In this document: positions 36,691 through 46,660 of the stretch, in pieces | Position numbering within the stretch: position 1 is the stretch's first letter | How the letters are laid out: every line of letters begins with the position of its first letter | NCBI GenBank assembly: GCA_028826165.1 | Contig: JAPDFW010000076.1 | Coordinates: 327,501-391,500 of the forward strand | Reading direction: 5' to 3' | Length of the DNA: 64,000 nt | Source of the DNA: Anaeramoeba ignava | Lineage: Eukaryota > Metamonada > Anaeramoebidae | Notes under the pieces: generated by a model | What the model was told of the DNA's origin: nothing | Database searches by the model: none | Seen by the model: the letters and a program-made list of their open reading frames with translations, nothing else | Program-made: the position numbers and the translations under genes

Positions 36691-37287
36691 CTATATTTTT
36701 ATTCCTTTTTTATTTTGATTAAATAGAACACTAAATTTTTTCCAATCAAAAAGAGAATTTCCTAAAGGAAAAAATTCTCTTTTAGCTTCAATATTAATCA
36801 TTAAAGCCAGTGAAGTATAAGAACTGAGAATTGAAGCCATTAAACAAGGAATTCCAACCAAAATGGAATTAAATTTATAAGCAAAATCAAGAATCAAAAA
36901 GAAAATTGCAATATCCATCCAAAATAAAAGCCAAAATTGAACTTTTGTGAGTTGTAAAGCAAATAAAGTGAAGAACATCATAAAAAAAAAGATTGCAAAC
37001 AGAAAAGATGCAAAAACTCTTTCTTCTGGTTCAATATTTTTTTTGGATGAATTCCATAATCCTTTTATCCAAGAAACAGCTAAAGAGAAAAAGAGTAAAG
37101 TAATTAACTAAAAATCAATTTTTTGAATATTTTTCTTTTCTGTTGTTTATTTTTTTTTAATTTTGATAAGAATAATTTTTTACAAAAAAAAAGCTTGCTC
37201 CGAAATTGTGTTTAACTCTAAAATCCAGAATAGCAGCAATCAAAGTTAATAAAGCAGGAAAGAATAAGAAAAAACTAAGTTTCGGAA
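36691..37287 (-). pseudogene. Truncated GPR1/FUN34/YaaH-like acetate transporter
   Basis: Two minus-strand exons, 37287-37184 and 37107-36691, join in phase 0 (ASFFF|LITLL) and encode about 172 residues with five hydrophobic helices. The pattern fits the acetate/succinate transporter family: FPALLTLIAAILDF, then HNFGASFFF (family GNTFGAT), later FWLLFWMDIAIFF and a final YTSLALMINIEAKREFFPLG (family: YxxLAxxxN..R..xPLG). The N-terminal segment with the signature NPAPLG and TM1 is not found. Upstream of 37287 the minus strand runs into a short repeat and then, at 37375, into a plus-strand BTB gene fragment. The 5' exon therefore seems displaced or deleted. It ends in TAG. Family assignment is moderate. 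Confidence 0.55.
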
Positions 37288-37374
37288 CTAATTCATTTAA
37301 GATTATTAAAATTATTTATAAAATCAAAATTAAAATCAAAATTAAAATCAAAATTAAAATCAAAATTAAAATTT

Positions 37375-38003
37375 ATCTCGAGATTCAAAACAAAATGTTG
37401 ATGTTTTATTGAAATGGATTTATTTTGGAAAAGTTTTAATTTCAAATTTATCAATTTTTGAAGAATGGAAAAAAAAATTATCAAATATTTCAAAAGTTAA
37501 AATAAAAATAGGAATCAATCCACTTTTAGATGATTTGAAAAGATTAATGAATGAAGAAGAAACCAAAGATTTCCAAATAATTTCAAATAATCAAAAAATC
37601 AAAATTCATAAAATAATTTTGATTGCAAGAAGTGAGTTATTTAGAGGAATGTTTATAAGTGTAACTGAAGATAAATCAAATTCAGTTCATGAATACAGTA
37701 ACAAAAAAACAAAAACAATCCAAAATCTAGTTAATTTCTTTTATACAGATGAAATTCCAAAAATCAAAAACAAAACAATACTTAAAGAATTAAAAGAATG
37801 TGTTGATTATTTCCAATTAAATTCAAAAAGATTAAATCAACTAATTAAAAAAATTATTGGTGAAATTCCTCAACAACAACAACAACAACAACAAAATTCA
37901 AAAAAGAAATGTTTAATTTTTTGAATTTTTATTTTCTTGATCAAAGAATTTTCAAATTTTGATTTAATTTAATTCTTTTCAAAAAAATAATTATTTTTTT
38001 TTG
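37375..38003 (+). pseudogene. Duplicated 3' fragment of the GTPase-BTB gene
   Basis: This tract is almost identical to 39019-39640, the 3' part of the neighbouring gene. It covers the end of BTB1, all of BTB2, the Gln run, the C-terminal CLIF and the start of the 3' flank. Only scattered differences are visible (TTAATT versus TTACTT near the start, CTAGTTA versus CTAATTA, eight Gln versus seven). The frame stays open to TGA 37924, but no GTPase part or credible start precedes it. It abuts a (AAAATC/AAAATT)n tract. It is most likely a recent partial duplication, and possibly an assembly duplication. Confidence 0.8.
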
Positions 38004-38074
38004 AATTATTTTTTCCAAATTTCATTTTTCAATTTTCAATTTTCAATTTTCATTTTTCATTTTAAACGAAATCA

Positions 38075-39562
38075 ATGAAACAACAAAACAAAAAAGATTA
38101 TGATTTACTTTTGAAAATTATTCTTGAAGGAGATTCTGGAACTCAAAAAAATAAGATTATACAAAAATTTATGCAGGAAATAGTTACACAATCAAATGAC
38201 AGATGGATTGATTTAGGTCCCTTATGCAAAGTGATTGAAATTCAAGGAAAAACAGTTTTACTTCAAATAAACAACATTAATAAATATGGTTTGTCTTGGA
38301 AAATTAAAAGAAAAACCAAAATATTTTTTGGAGAATTAATCGGAAAAAAAAATTTTAATTTAATTTTAATTGGTTTTTTTATGATAATGATTTATGAGGA
38401 GGGTATAAGTCAGCATATAAAAGTATTTCTTTTTGTTATTAAAAAAAATTCAAAAATCAAATTCTAATTATATTTTTATTTTTATTTAGGTTTTTATAGC
38501 AAAGCTTATGGAGCAATGATAGTTTATGATATTACTAATAAAAAATCATTCGAAAATGTTGAAAAAATTTGGAAGTACCGAATCAGAATGCATGCAAAGG
38601 AAAATATTCAAATGATGTTAATTGGAAGTAAATGTGATTTGGAAAATGAAAGAAAAATATCAAAAAAAAGTGGAAAAAAACTTGCTGATAAATTGGGAAT
38701 TCCTTTTTATGAAGTTTCAGTCAAAGAAAATATCAATATTGAGGATGCTTTCACAGAATTAACAATGAATATTTTGGATAATCTTGATGAAAATAATCAA
38801 CTTAAACCAAAACCAAAATCAAAACCAATAATTTATTCAATTCAAGAAGATATGAAGCAATTATTTGAAAGAAAAGAATTATGTGATTTTGAAATTGAAT
38901 GTAAAGATGATCAAAATCCACTTTCAAAATTCAAAATTCCAGTTCATAAATTAATTATTCAAAATCGATTAAGGATTGATGAAAATCAACTTGAAAACCA
39001 ATTCTATTCAATTTTATCTCGAGATTCAAAACAAAATGTTGATGTTTTATTGAAATGGATTTATTTTGGGAAAGTTTTACTTTCAAATTTATCAATTTTT
39101 GAAGAATGGAAAAAAAAATTATCAAATATTTCAAAAGTTAAAATAAAAATAGGAATCAATCCACTTTTAGATGATTTGAAAAGATTAATGAATGAAGAAG
39201 AAACCAAAGATTTCCAAATAATTTCAAATAATCAAAAAATCAAAATTCATAAAATAATTTTGATTGCAAGAAGTGAGTTATTTAGAGGAATGTTTATAAG
39301 TGTAACTGAAGATAAATCAAATTCAGTTCATGAATACAGTAACAAAAAAACAAAAACAATCCAAAATCTAATTAATTTCTTTTATACAGATGAAATTCCA
39401 AAAATCAAAAACAAAACAATACTTAAAGAATTAAAAGAATGTGTTGATTATTTCCAATTAAATTCAAAAAGATTAAATCAACTAATTAAAAAAATTATTG
39501 GTGAAATTCCTCAACAACAACAACAACAACAAAATTCAAAAAAGAAATGTTTAATTTTTTGA
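38075..39562 (+). CDS. RhoBTB-like protein: degenerate GTPase, two BTB domains, CaaX box
   Basis: Two exons. The second starts at 38490. The first ends at 38288 or 38402; both donors give phase 1. The N-terminal GTPase reads LLKIILEGDSGTQKNKIIQ, where the P-loop GxxxxGK(S/T) has become GDSGTQKN. The switch II WDTAGQ is absent (LLQINNINKYG). Later motifs are GAMIVYDITNKKSF, GSKCDLEN (for NKxD) and EVSVKEN. A first BTB follows (LCDFEIECK, PVHKLIIQNRL, LLKWIYFGK), then a second (TKDFQIIS, KIHKIILIARSELFRGMF, LINFFYTDEIP). The protein ends in a Gln run, Lys-Lys-Lys and CLIF, a prenylation CaaX box. RhoBTB proteins act as adaptors for CUL3 ubiquitin ligases. Loss of nucleotide-binding residues suggests a scaffold rather than a switch. 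The CaaX would tether it to membranes. Confidence 0.85.
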
Positions 39563-39759
39563 ATTTTTATTTTCTTGATCAAAGAATTTTCAAATTTTGA
39601 TTTAATTTAACTCTTTCAAAAAATAATTATTTTTTTCAAATTGAACAACATGAAAAATATACAAGAGTGAATAAGAAAAACAAAATAACAAAAAGAAACC
39701 ACCAAACTCAATTCGATTCAAATTCAAAATCATTTATAAAATCATTTATAAAATTTAAA

Positions 39760-40056
39760 TTAAATATTTTCACTTAATTTACCTTCTTGATCAGTTATTC
39801 CAAAACTAGACATTGCTAAAGCTAAATATCCAAAAGAAGATCCAATTAAACCAAGTGAAGTTGCTTCAAGTTTTCCTTGTTTTTTTGGTTTTTTTGGTTT
39901 TTTTAATTTCACAACTTTTTTGGTTTCTTCAAATTGATTTGTTTGTTCTGAAATTGTTTGTTTTGTGGAATTTAACCCCTCAGTTTCAACTGTTTCAAAA
40001 TTTGTATCAGATTCAGAAACAAAATCATCTGTTTCAATAATTAATTTGTTTTTCAT
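39760..40056 (-). CDS. Small hypothetical protein
   Basis: 98 residues, ATG at 40056, TAA stop, no intron visible. The first ~45 residues are acidic and Ser/Thr-rich (IIETDDFVSESDTNFETVE). A Lys/Pro stretch (KKVVKLKKPKKPKKQGK) follows, then a moderately hydrophobic glycine-rich segment (LEATSLGLIGSSFGYLALAM) and a short polar end. The last part could be a weak tail anchor or a membrane-associated helix. I do not recognise it. Codon use and the complex composition favour a real gene. Confidence 0.55.
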   Translation of the reverse strand: MKNKLIIETDDFVSESDTNFETVETEGLNSTKQTISEQTNQFEETKKVVKLKKPKKPKKQGKLEATSLGLIGSSFGYLALAMSSFGITDQEGKLSENI

Positions 40057-40832
40057 TTTAATTTTATTTTTTATTTTTTTATTTTATTTTTTTATTTTTT
40101 ATTTTTTTAAGTTTAAGAATTTTGAAAAAGAAAAGTGAAATAATCGATAAAAAAAATTTTTTTTGTGATCTTTTATGATTATTTCCACGTCTTAAAAATT
40201 ACTCAAAAAAAAAAAACCAAATAAAAAAAATAATTTGTGTTAATTTTTAATAACGATAAGAATTCAAACAAACACTTTCATCTCCCAATTTAAATATTTA
40301 ATTAAATATTGAATTGAATATTGAATTGAATATTAAATATTGAATTGAATTGAATTAAATATTAAATATTTAATTGAATTGAATATTGAATATTAAATAT
40401 TGAATTAAATATTGAATTAAATATTGAATATTAAATATTGAATTAAATATTGAATTAAATATTGAATTGAATATTGAATTGAATATTGAATTAAATATTG
40501 AATTGAATATTGAATTAAATATTAAATATTAAATATTAAATATTAAATATTGAATTGAATTGAATATTAAATATTGAATTAAATATTGAATTGAATATTG
40601 AATTGAATATTGAATTGAATTGAATATTAAATTGAATTGAATATTGAATTGAATATTGAATATTAAATATTGAATTGAATATTGAATTAAATATTGAATT
40701 AAATATTGAATATTGAATATTGAATTGAATATTGAATTGGGATTGGATTTGGATTTAATTGGAAAAAAGAAAAAAATTAAATTTCATTTTTTTTTTCATT
40801 TTTTTTTTCATTTTTTTTATTTTTTTTAATAA
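40057..40832. repeat. Upstream spacer with GAATTGAATATT array
   Basis: Divergent spacer before the dynein gene. From about 40290 to 40737 it is a mosaic of TTGAATTGAATA, TTGAATTAAATA and TTAAATA units. T-runs (CATTTTTTTT repeated) precede the ATG at 40833. Any promoter must sit in the short non-repeat parts at each end. Confidence 0.75.
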
Positions 40833-43800
40833 ATGACTTCACCAAGTGAGCGAGAAAAAAGAAAGAAAGAATTAGAAGCAAAAAGATTGAGGTTAGCAAA
40901 AGTTAGAAATGAAAGATTAAAATTATCACAAGGGAATGTAACGAAAAGAAAAATTAAAAAGAAAAATTAAAAAGAAAAATTAAAAAGAAAAATTAATTAA
41001 AAAAAAATTTTTTTGTTTACAAATTAAATAGAAAACCTCACCATCCAAAACAAAAAAACCAAAAGATGAAGAAGTTGATAATTTAGTTTCTTCACTTTTA
41101 AATAAAAAAAAAAGTGACAAAACACCAACAAAAAAAATAGTTAAAGTTAAAAAGAAAGTTACAAAAACAAATGAAAAAAAACAACCAACAAAACTTCCTG
41201 AAGTTCCAAAAAAAGAACTGAAGTTACAAAAATCTATTATTCATGTTGATATTAGACCTAAAATTATTGAAAAATATCAAAAAGAAACTCAAACAACTTT
41301 AGTTTTTACTTCTACAAATACTGAAGATGATTCTAATGATGAAGATGCTAATCAAAATGAAAGTATTGATTCAACTCAAATTATTAATGAAGCTAAAATT
41401 GAAAGAGAACAAAATGAGAAAAAATTTAATGCTGAAAGTACATTTTTTTTTAAAATTAAATTAAAATTAAAATTAAAATTAAAATTAAAATTAAAATTAA
41501 AATTAAAAATAAAAATTAAAATTAAAATTAAAATTAAAATTAAAAATTAAAATTAAATTAAAATTAAAATTAAAATTAGAATTAAAATTAAAATTAAAAT
41601 TAAAATTAAAATTAAAATTAAAATTAAAATTAGAATTAAAATTAAAATTAAAATTAAAATTAAATTTAAAATTAAAATTAAAATTAAAATTAAAATTAAA
41701 ATTAAAATTAAAATCAATTTAAATCAAAATTAAAATTAAAATTAAAATTGAAATTAATTAAAATTAAAAATTGTAATTAAAATTAATATTAAAAATTATT
41801 TAAAATTAATATTAAAATTAAAATTAAAATTAAAATTAAAATTAATATTAAAATTAAAATTAATATTAAAATTAAAATTAGAATTAAAATTAAAATTAAA
41901 ATTAAAATTAAAATTAAAATTAAAATTAATATTAAAAATTAAAATTAAAATTTAAAATCAAAATTAAAATTAAAATCAAAAATTAAAATTAAAATTAAAA
42001 TTAAAATTAAAATTAAAATTAAAATCAAAAATTGAAATCAAAATCAAAATTAAAATTAAAATTAAAATCAAAATTAAAATCAAAATCAAAATTAAAATTA
42101 AAAATTAAAATTAAAATTATAATTAAAATTAAAATTAAAATTAAAATTAAAATTAAAATTAAAATCAAAATTAAAAATTAAAAATTAAAATTAAAATCAA
42201 AATCAAAATTAAAATTAAAATTAAAATTAAAATTAAAATTAATATTAAAAATTAAAATTAAAATTAAAATTAAAATTAAAATTAAAATTAAAATTAAAAT
42301 TAAAATTAAAATTAAAATTAAAATTAATATTAAAATTAAAATTAGAATTAAAATTAAAATTAATATTAAAATTAAAATTAAAATTAAAATTAATATTAAA
42401 ATTAAAATTAAAATTTAAAATCAAAATTAAAATTAAAATCAAAATTAAAATTAAAATCAAAATTAAAATTAAAATTAAAATTAAAATTAAAATTAAAATC
42501 AAAATTAAAAATTAAAATTAAAATTATAATTAAAAATTGAAATTAAAATTAAAATTATAATTAAAATCAAAATTTAATATTAAAATTAAAATTAAAATTA
42601 AAATCAAAATTAAAATTAAAATTAAAATTAAAATTAAAATTAAAATTAAAATCAAAATTAAAATTAAAATTAAAATTAAAATTAAAATTAAAATTAAAAT
42701 TAAAATTAGTTTTATCTGCTGTTGAAAGACAACAAGAAATGACTTCTTCAAATTTTCAAGATTTTTTTGCTTTTTCTAGTAAAATTATTGAAAAAGCACA
42801 AAATGAACCTTATGATATTTTAAGAGATTATATTGGACATTCAAATGATGAATACGAGTAAAAAAAACAATAAGAAAATGGATTTTTTATCATTTTTATT
42901 GAAATAATTTAACTTTTATTTCTTTTCTTAATTACAATTTTTCTTTTTTTTAAGTGTTCAACAACCTACTATTTCAGATAATCGTCAATTAAAAGATGAA
43001 AAAATAACAAGTTATCGAGCAGTTACAGATTTACAATGGTCTCCAAAAGTAATTATTTTTATGATTTAAAATTAAAATTAAAATTAAAATCAAATTTAAA
43101 ATTAAAATTAAAATTAAAATTAAAATTAAAAATTTAAAATTAAAATTAAAATTAAAATTAAAATTAAAATTAAAATTAAAATTAAAATTAAAATTAAAAT
43201 CAAATTTAAAATTAAAATTTAAAATTAAAATTAAAATTAAAATTAAAATTAAAATTAAAATCAAAATTAAAATTAAAATCAAATTTAAAATTAAAATTAA
43301 AATTAAAATTAAAATTAAAATTAAAATTAAAATTAAAATTAAAAATAAATTAAAAATCAAATTTAAAATTAAAATCATAATTAAAATTAAAATTAAAATT
43401 AAAATTAAAATTAAAATTAAAATTTAAATTAAAATTAATATTTAAATTAAAATTAAAATTAAAATTAAAATTAAAATTAAAATTAAAATTTAAATTAAAA
43501 TTAATATTTAAATTAAAATTAAAATTAAAATTAAAATTAAAAATAAATTTAAAATTAAAAATTAAATTTAAAATTAAAATTAAAAATAAATTTAAAATTA
43601 AAAATTAAACAGTATCCCGAGTTATTATTAGCATCATACAGCATGAAACGAGAGATGCGAAGAGCACAAGAAGCTGATGGATTAGTATTATTATGGTCAT
43701 TAGCATTACCGACCCGACCCGAATCAACATTAACATGTCAATCACCAGTAACGAGTGCGATGTTTTCAACATTTTCACCATCAGTAGTAATAGGAGGAAC

Positions 43801-45770
43801 ATTTTCAGGACAAATAGTTGTATGGGATACTCGAGCAAAATCAACGCCTGTTAACAGATCTCTTCTTTCATCAAGTGGTCATACTCATCCTATTTTTGGA
43901 ATGCAAGTCGTTGGCTCAAAAAATGCTCATTCTCTTGTCTCTTTGAGTAATGATGGTAGAATTTGTGTTTGGTCTCTTGATATGCTTAAAACTCCTGAAG
44001 ACGTTATTGATCTTAATTCTGGTCAAAATCGTTTGTCTCCTACTTCTCTTGTTTTCCCTCAAGATGAGGTTAATTTGTTTTATGTTGGTTCAGAACATGG
44101 TTCTGTTTATTCAGGTTTGAGAATGGGAAAGTAATTATTTATATTAAAAATTAAAATTAAAATTAAAATTAAAATTAATATTAAAATTAAAATCAAAATT
44201 AATATTAAATATTAAAAATTAAAATTAAAATTAAAATTAATATTAAAATTAAATTAAAAATTAAAATTAAAATTAATATTAAAATTAAAACTAAAATTAA
44301 AATTAAAATTGAAATAAAAATTATAATTAAAATTAAATTAAAATTAAAATTAAATTTAAAATTAAAATTAAAATTAAAATTAAAATTAAAATTAAAATTC
44401 ATTTTAAAATTAAAATTAAAATTAAAATTAAAATTAAAATTAAAATTAAAATTAAAATTAAAATTAAAAATTAAAATTAAAATTAAAATTAAAATTAAAA
44501 TTAAAATAGCAATATTGGAATTGATAAGGAATATACAGGACATAGTGGTCCAATTACAGGAATTGATTTCCATAATTCAGCAGGAAATTCAAGCTTTCTT
44601 GATCTTTTTGTGACTTCATCTATGGATTGGACAGTAAAATTATGGAGCAAAAATTATCAAACACCTCTTTTATCATTTGAAGAATCGAATGAATATGTTT
44701 ATGATGTTCAATGGTCTCCTATTCATCCTTCTTTATTTGCTTCTGTTGATGGTGCTGGTTATCTTTTCTTATGGAATCCTAATATTAATGTTGAAGAACC
44801 TGTTATTAAAACTCAAGTTTCTCAACATGCTATTAATAAATTAAGATTTTCAACTGATGGAAAGAAAATTATTACTGGTGATTCAGATGGTGTTTTAACT
44901 GTTCTTGAAATTAATTCTGATGTGAATTTTTCATTTTTTTAGCAATTACATCAAATTTAATTTAATTATTTATTTATTAACATCAAATTTAATTTATTTA
45001 TTTACATGAAATTTAATTAATTTATTTCAAATTTAATTTATTTATTAACATCAAATTTAATTTATTTATTTACATGAAATTTAATTTATTTATTTGATTT
45101 AATTTATTTACTTCAAATTTAATTTAATTATTAACATGAAATTTAATTTATTTATTTACATGTAATTTAATTTATTTATTTACATGAAATTTAATTTATT
45201 TATTTACTTTAAATTTAATTTATTTATTTATTTATCAAATTTAATTTAATTATTTACATCAAATTTAATTATTTACATCAAATTTAATTATTTCTTGAAT
45301 TTAATTTATTTATTAACATCAAATTTAATTTATTTATTTACATGAAATTTAATTTATTTATTTACATGAAATTTAATTTATTTATTAACATCAAATTTAA
45401 TTTATTTATTTATTAACATGAAATTTAATTTATTTACATCAAATTTAATTTATTTACGCCAAATTTAATTTAATTATTTACATGAAATTTTAATTTATTT
45501 TTATTCAAATTCAAATTTAATTATTAAAATCAAATTTAATTTATTTATTACATGAAATTTAATTTATTTAATTTAATCAAATTTAATTTAATTTATTTAA
45601 CAAATCAAATTATTTACATCAAATTTAATTTATTAACATGAAATTTAATTTATTTATTTACTTTAAATTAGATTTCAATTCCAAAAGAAGAAACAAAAGC
45701 TTTTCAACAAAAAGTTATTAATTTGTATCCAAAAAAAAGAACTTCAAAAAGTGACAGTTATGTTTTTTGA
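40833..45770 (+). CDS. Cytoplasmic dynein intermediate chain
   Basis: Seven exons: 40833-40937, 41032-41437, 42710-42857, 42955-43048, 43613-44130, 44510-44921 and 45672-45770. They are phase-consistent and give 593 residues, normal for the family. The N-terminus is charged and helical (SEREKRKKELEAKRLRLAKV), as in the coiled coil that binds p150/dynactin. A Lys/Asp-rich linker follows, then FQDFFAFSSKIIEKA. A WD40 propeller runs from about residue 250: VTDLQWSPKYPELLLASY, DGLVLLWSL, GGTFSGQIVVWDTR, DGRICVWSLD, GSEHGSVY, SSMDWTVKLW, DGAGYLFLWNP and GDSDGVLTVLEI. It links the dynein heavy chain to cargo adaptors and light chains. Every intron except the fourth-exon junction at 42858-42954 is expanded by simple repeats. 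Confidence 0.95.
41438..42709. repeat. 1.3-kb (AAAATT/AAAATC)n intron of dynein IC
   Basis: The second dynein intron is an almost pure hexamer array, AAAATT with AAAATC, AATATT and AGAATT variants on the coding strand. GTACAT donor, TTAG acceptor, phase 1. Introns 43049-43612 and 44131-44509 are of the same kind. Confidence 0.9.
44922..45671. repeat. Last dynein IC intron, AAATTTAATTTATTTA repeat
   Basis: Intron with GTGAAT donor and TTAG acceptor, filled with 16-22-nt units such as ACATGAAATTTAATTTATTT and ACATCAAATTTAATTT. The unit is different from the other introns of the same gene. Confidence 0.85.
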
Positions 45771-45973
45771 TTCAAAAGAAATTTTAAAAGAAAGTTAAAA
45801 GCAAAATTAACTTACAAAATCAACAGAAATTCTTTTTTTTTTTCAATTTTTTTTTTTTTTGATTTTTAAAATAAAAAAAAAACACAACAATTACTAATTT
45901 TTTTAAATAATTATTTTTATTATTTTATTTTTTTTCATTTTTTTTTTTCATTTTTTTTTTTGCTTTTTTTTTA

Positions 45974-46207
45974 ATGGCAAATCAAACAATTGAAACAGAA
46001 ATTAAAAGTTTTCAAGGATTAAGAAGTGAATATACAGGACCAAATATTATCCCAAAAGAAATCAAACCAACTAGAAGTGAAAAAAAAATTAAAAAGAAAT
46101 TTCCAGTATTTGTTGATCCTCAAGGAAATCTTTATGATATAAATTTTCTTCCTATTGAAGATAAAGAATCTTTACTTAAAGAATATGATGATATTGATAG
46201 TAAATAA
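45974..46207 (+). CDS. Small hypothetical protein or first exon
   Basis: 77 codons from ATG 45974 to TAA: MANQTIETEIKSFQGLRSEY, then basic (EKKIKKKFP) and PVFVDPQGNLYDINFLPI. The sequence is complex and convincingly coding. It could be a complete small protein or the first exon of the large gene starting at 46661, with a GTAAAT donor at 46200. That donor is phase 1 while the exon at 46661 needs phase 0, so a direct join fails and an extra exon of 3n+2 nt would be needed. A coding-like peptide RIQELMKNEIRLIEK near 46525-46570 might be part of such an exon, but has no GT donor. Function unknown. Confidence 0.6.
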   Translation: MANQTIETEIKSFQGLRSEYTGPNIIPKEIKPTRSEKKIKKKFPVFVDPQGNLYDINFLPIEDKESLLKEYDDIDSK

Positions 46208-46660
46208 AATCAAAACAAAACAAAACAAAACAAACAAAAATAATAACGTTTCAAATTTATTTATAAATTAAAATATAAATTAAAATATAAATTAAAATAT
46301 AAATTTATTTATAAATTAAAATATAAATTTATTTATAAATTAAAATATAAATTTATTTATAAATTAAAATATAAATTAAAATATAAATTAAAATATAAAT
46401 TATTTCCTTTATAAACAAAATAAATTTATTTATAAATGAATTAAGAAAATATAAATTAAAATAAAAATTAAAATAGAATTTATTTATAAATTAAAATTAA
46501 ATTATTTCCTTTCAAAACAAAAAGAATTCAAGAACTTATGAAAAATGAAATTAGATTAATTGAAAAATAAACAAATTGAAAATAAATTAATTGAAAAACA
46601 AATTAATTTGAAAATAAATTAATTGAAAAATAAATTAATTGAAAACAATTTAAAATTAAG
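46208..46660. repeat. AAATTAAAATAT repeat and A-rich spacer
   Basis: Tandem AAATTAAAATATAAATT and TTTATTTATAAATTAAAAT units to about 46500, then A-rich GAAAATAAATTAATT units. It lies between the small CDS and the large gene, as intron or intergenic spacer. Confidence 0.65.

Noticed and set aside
43605-43844. Minus-strand 79-residue frame
   Set aside because: Antisense of the dynein WD40 exon, which is strongly conserved on the plus strand.
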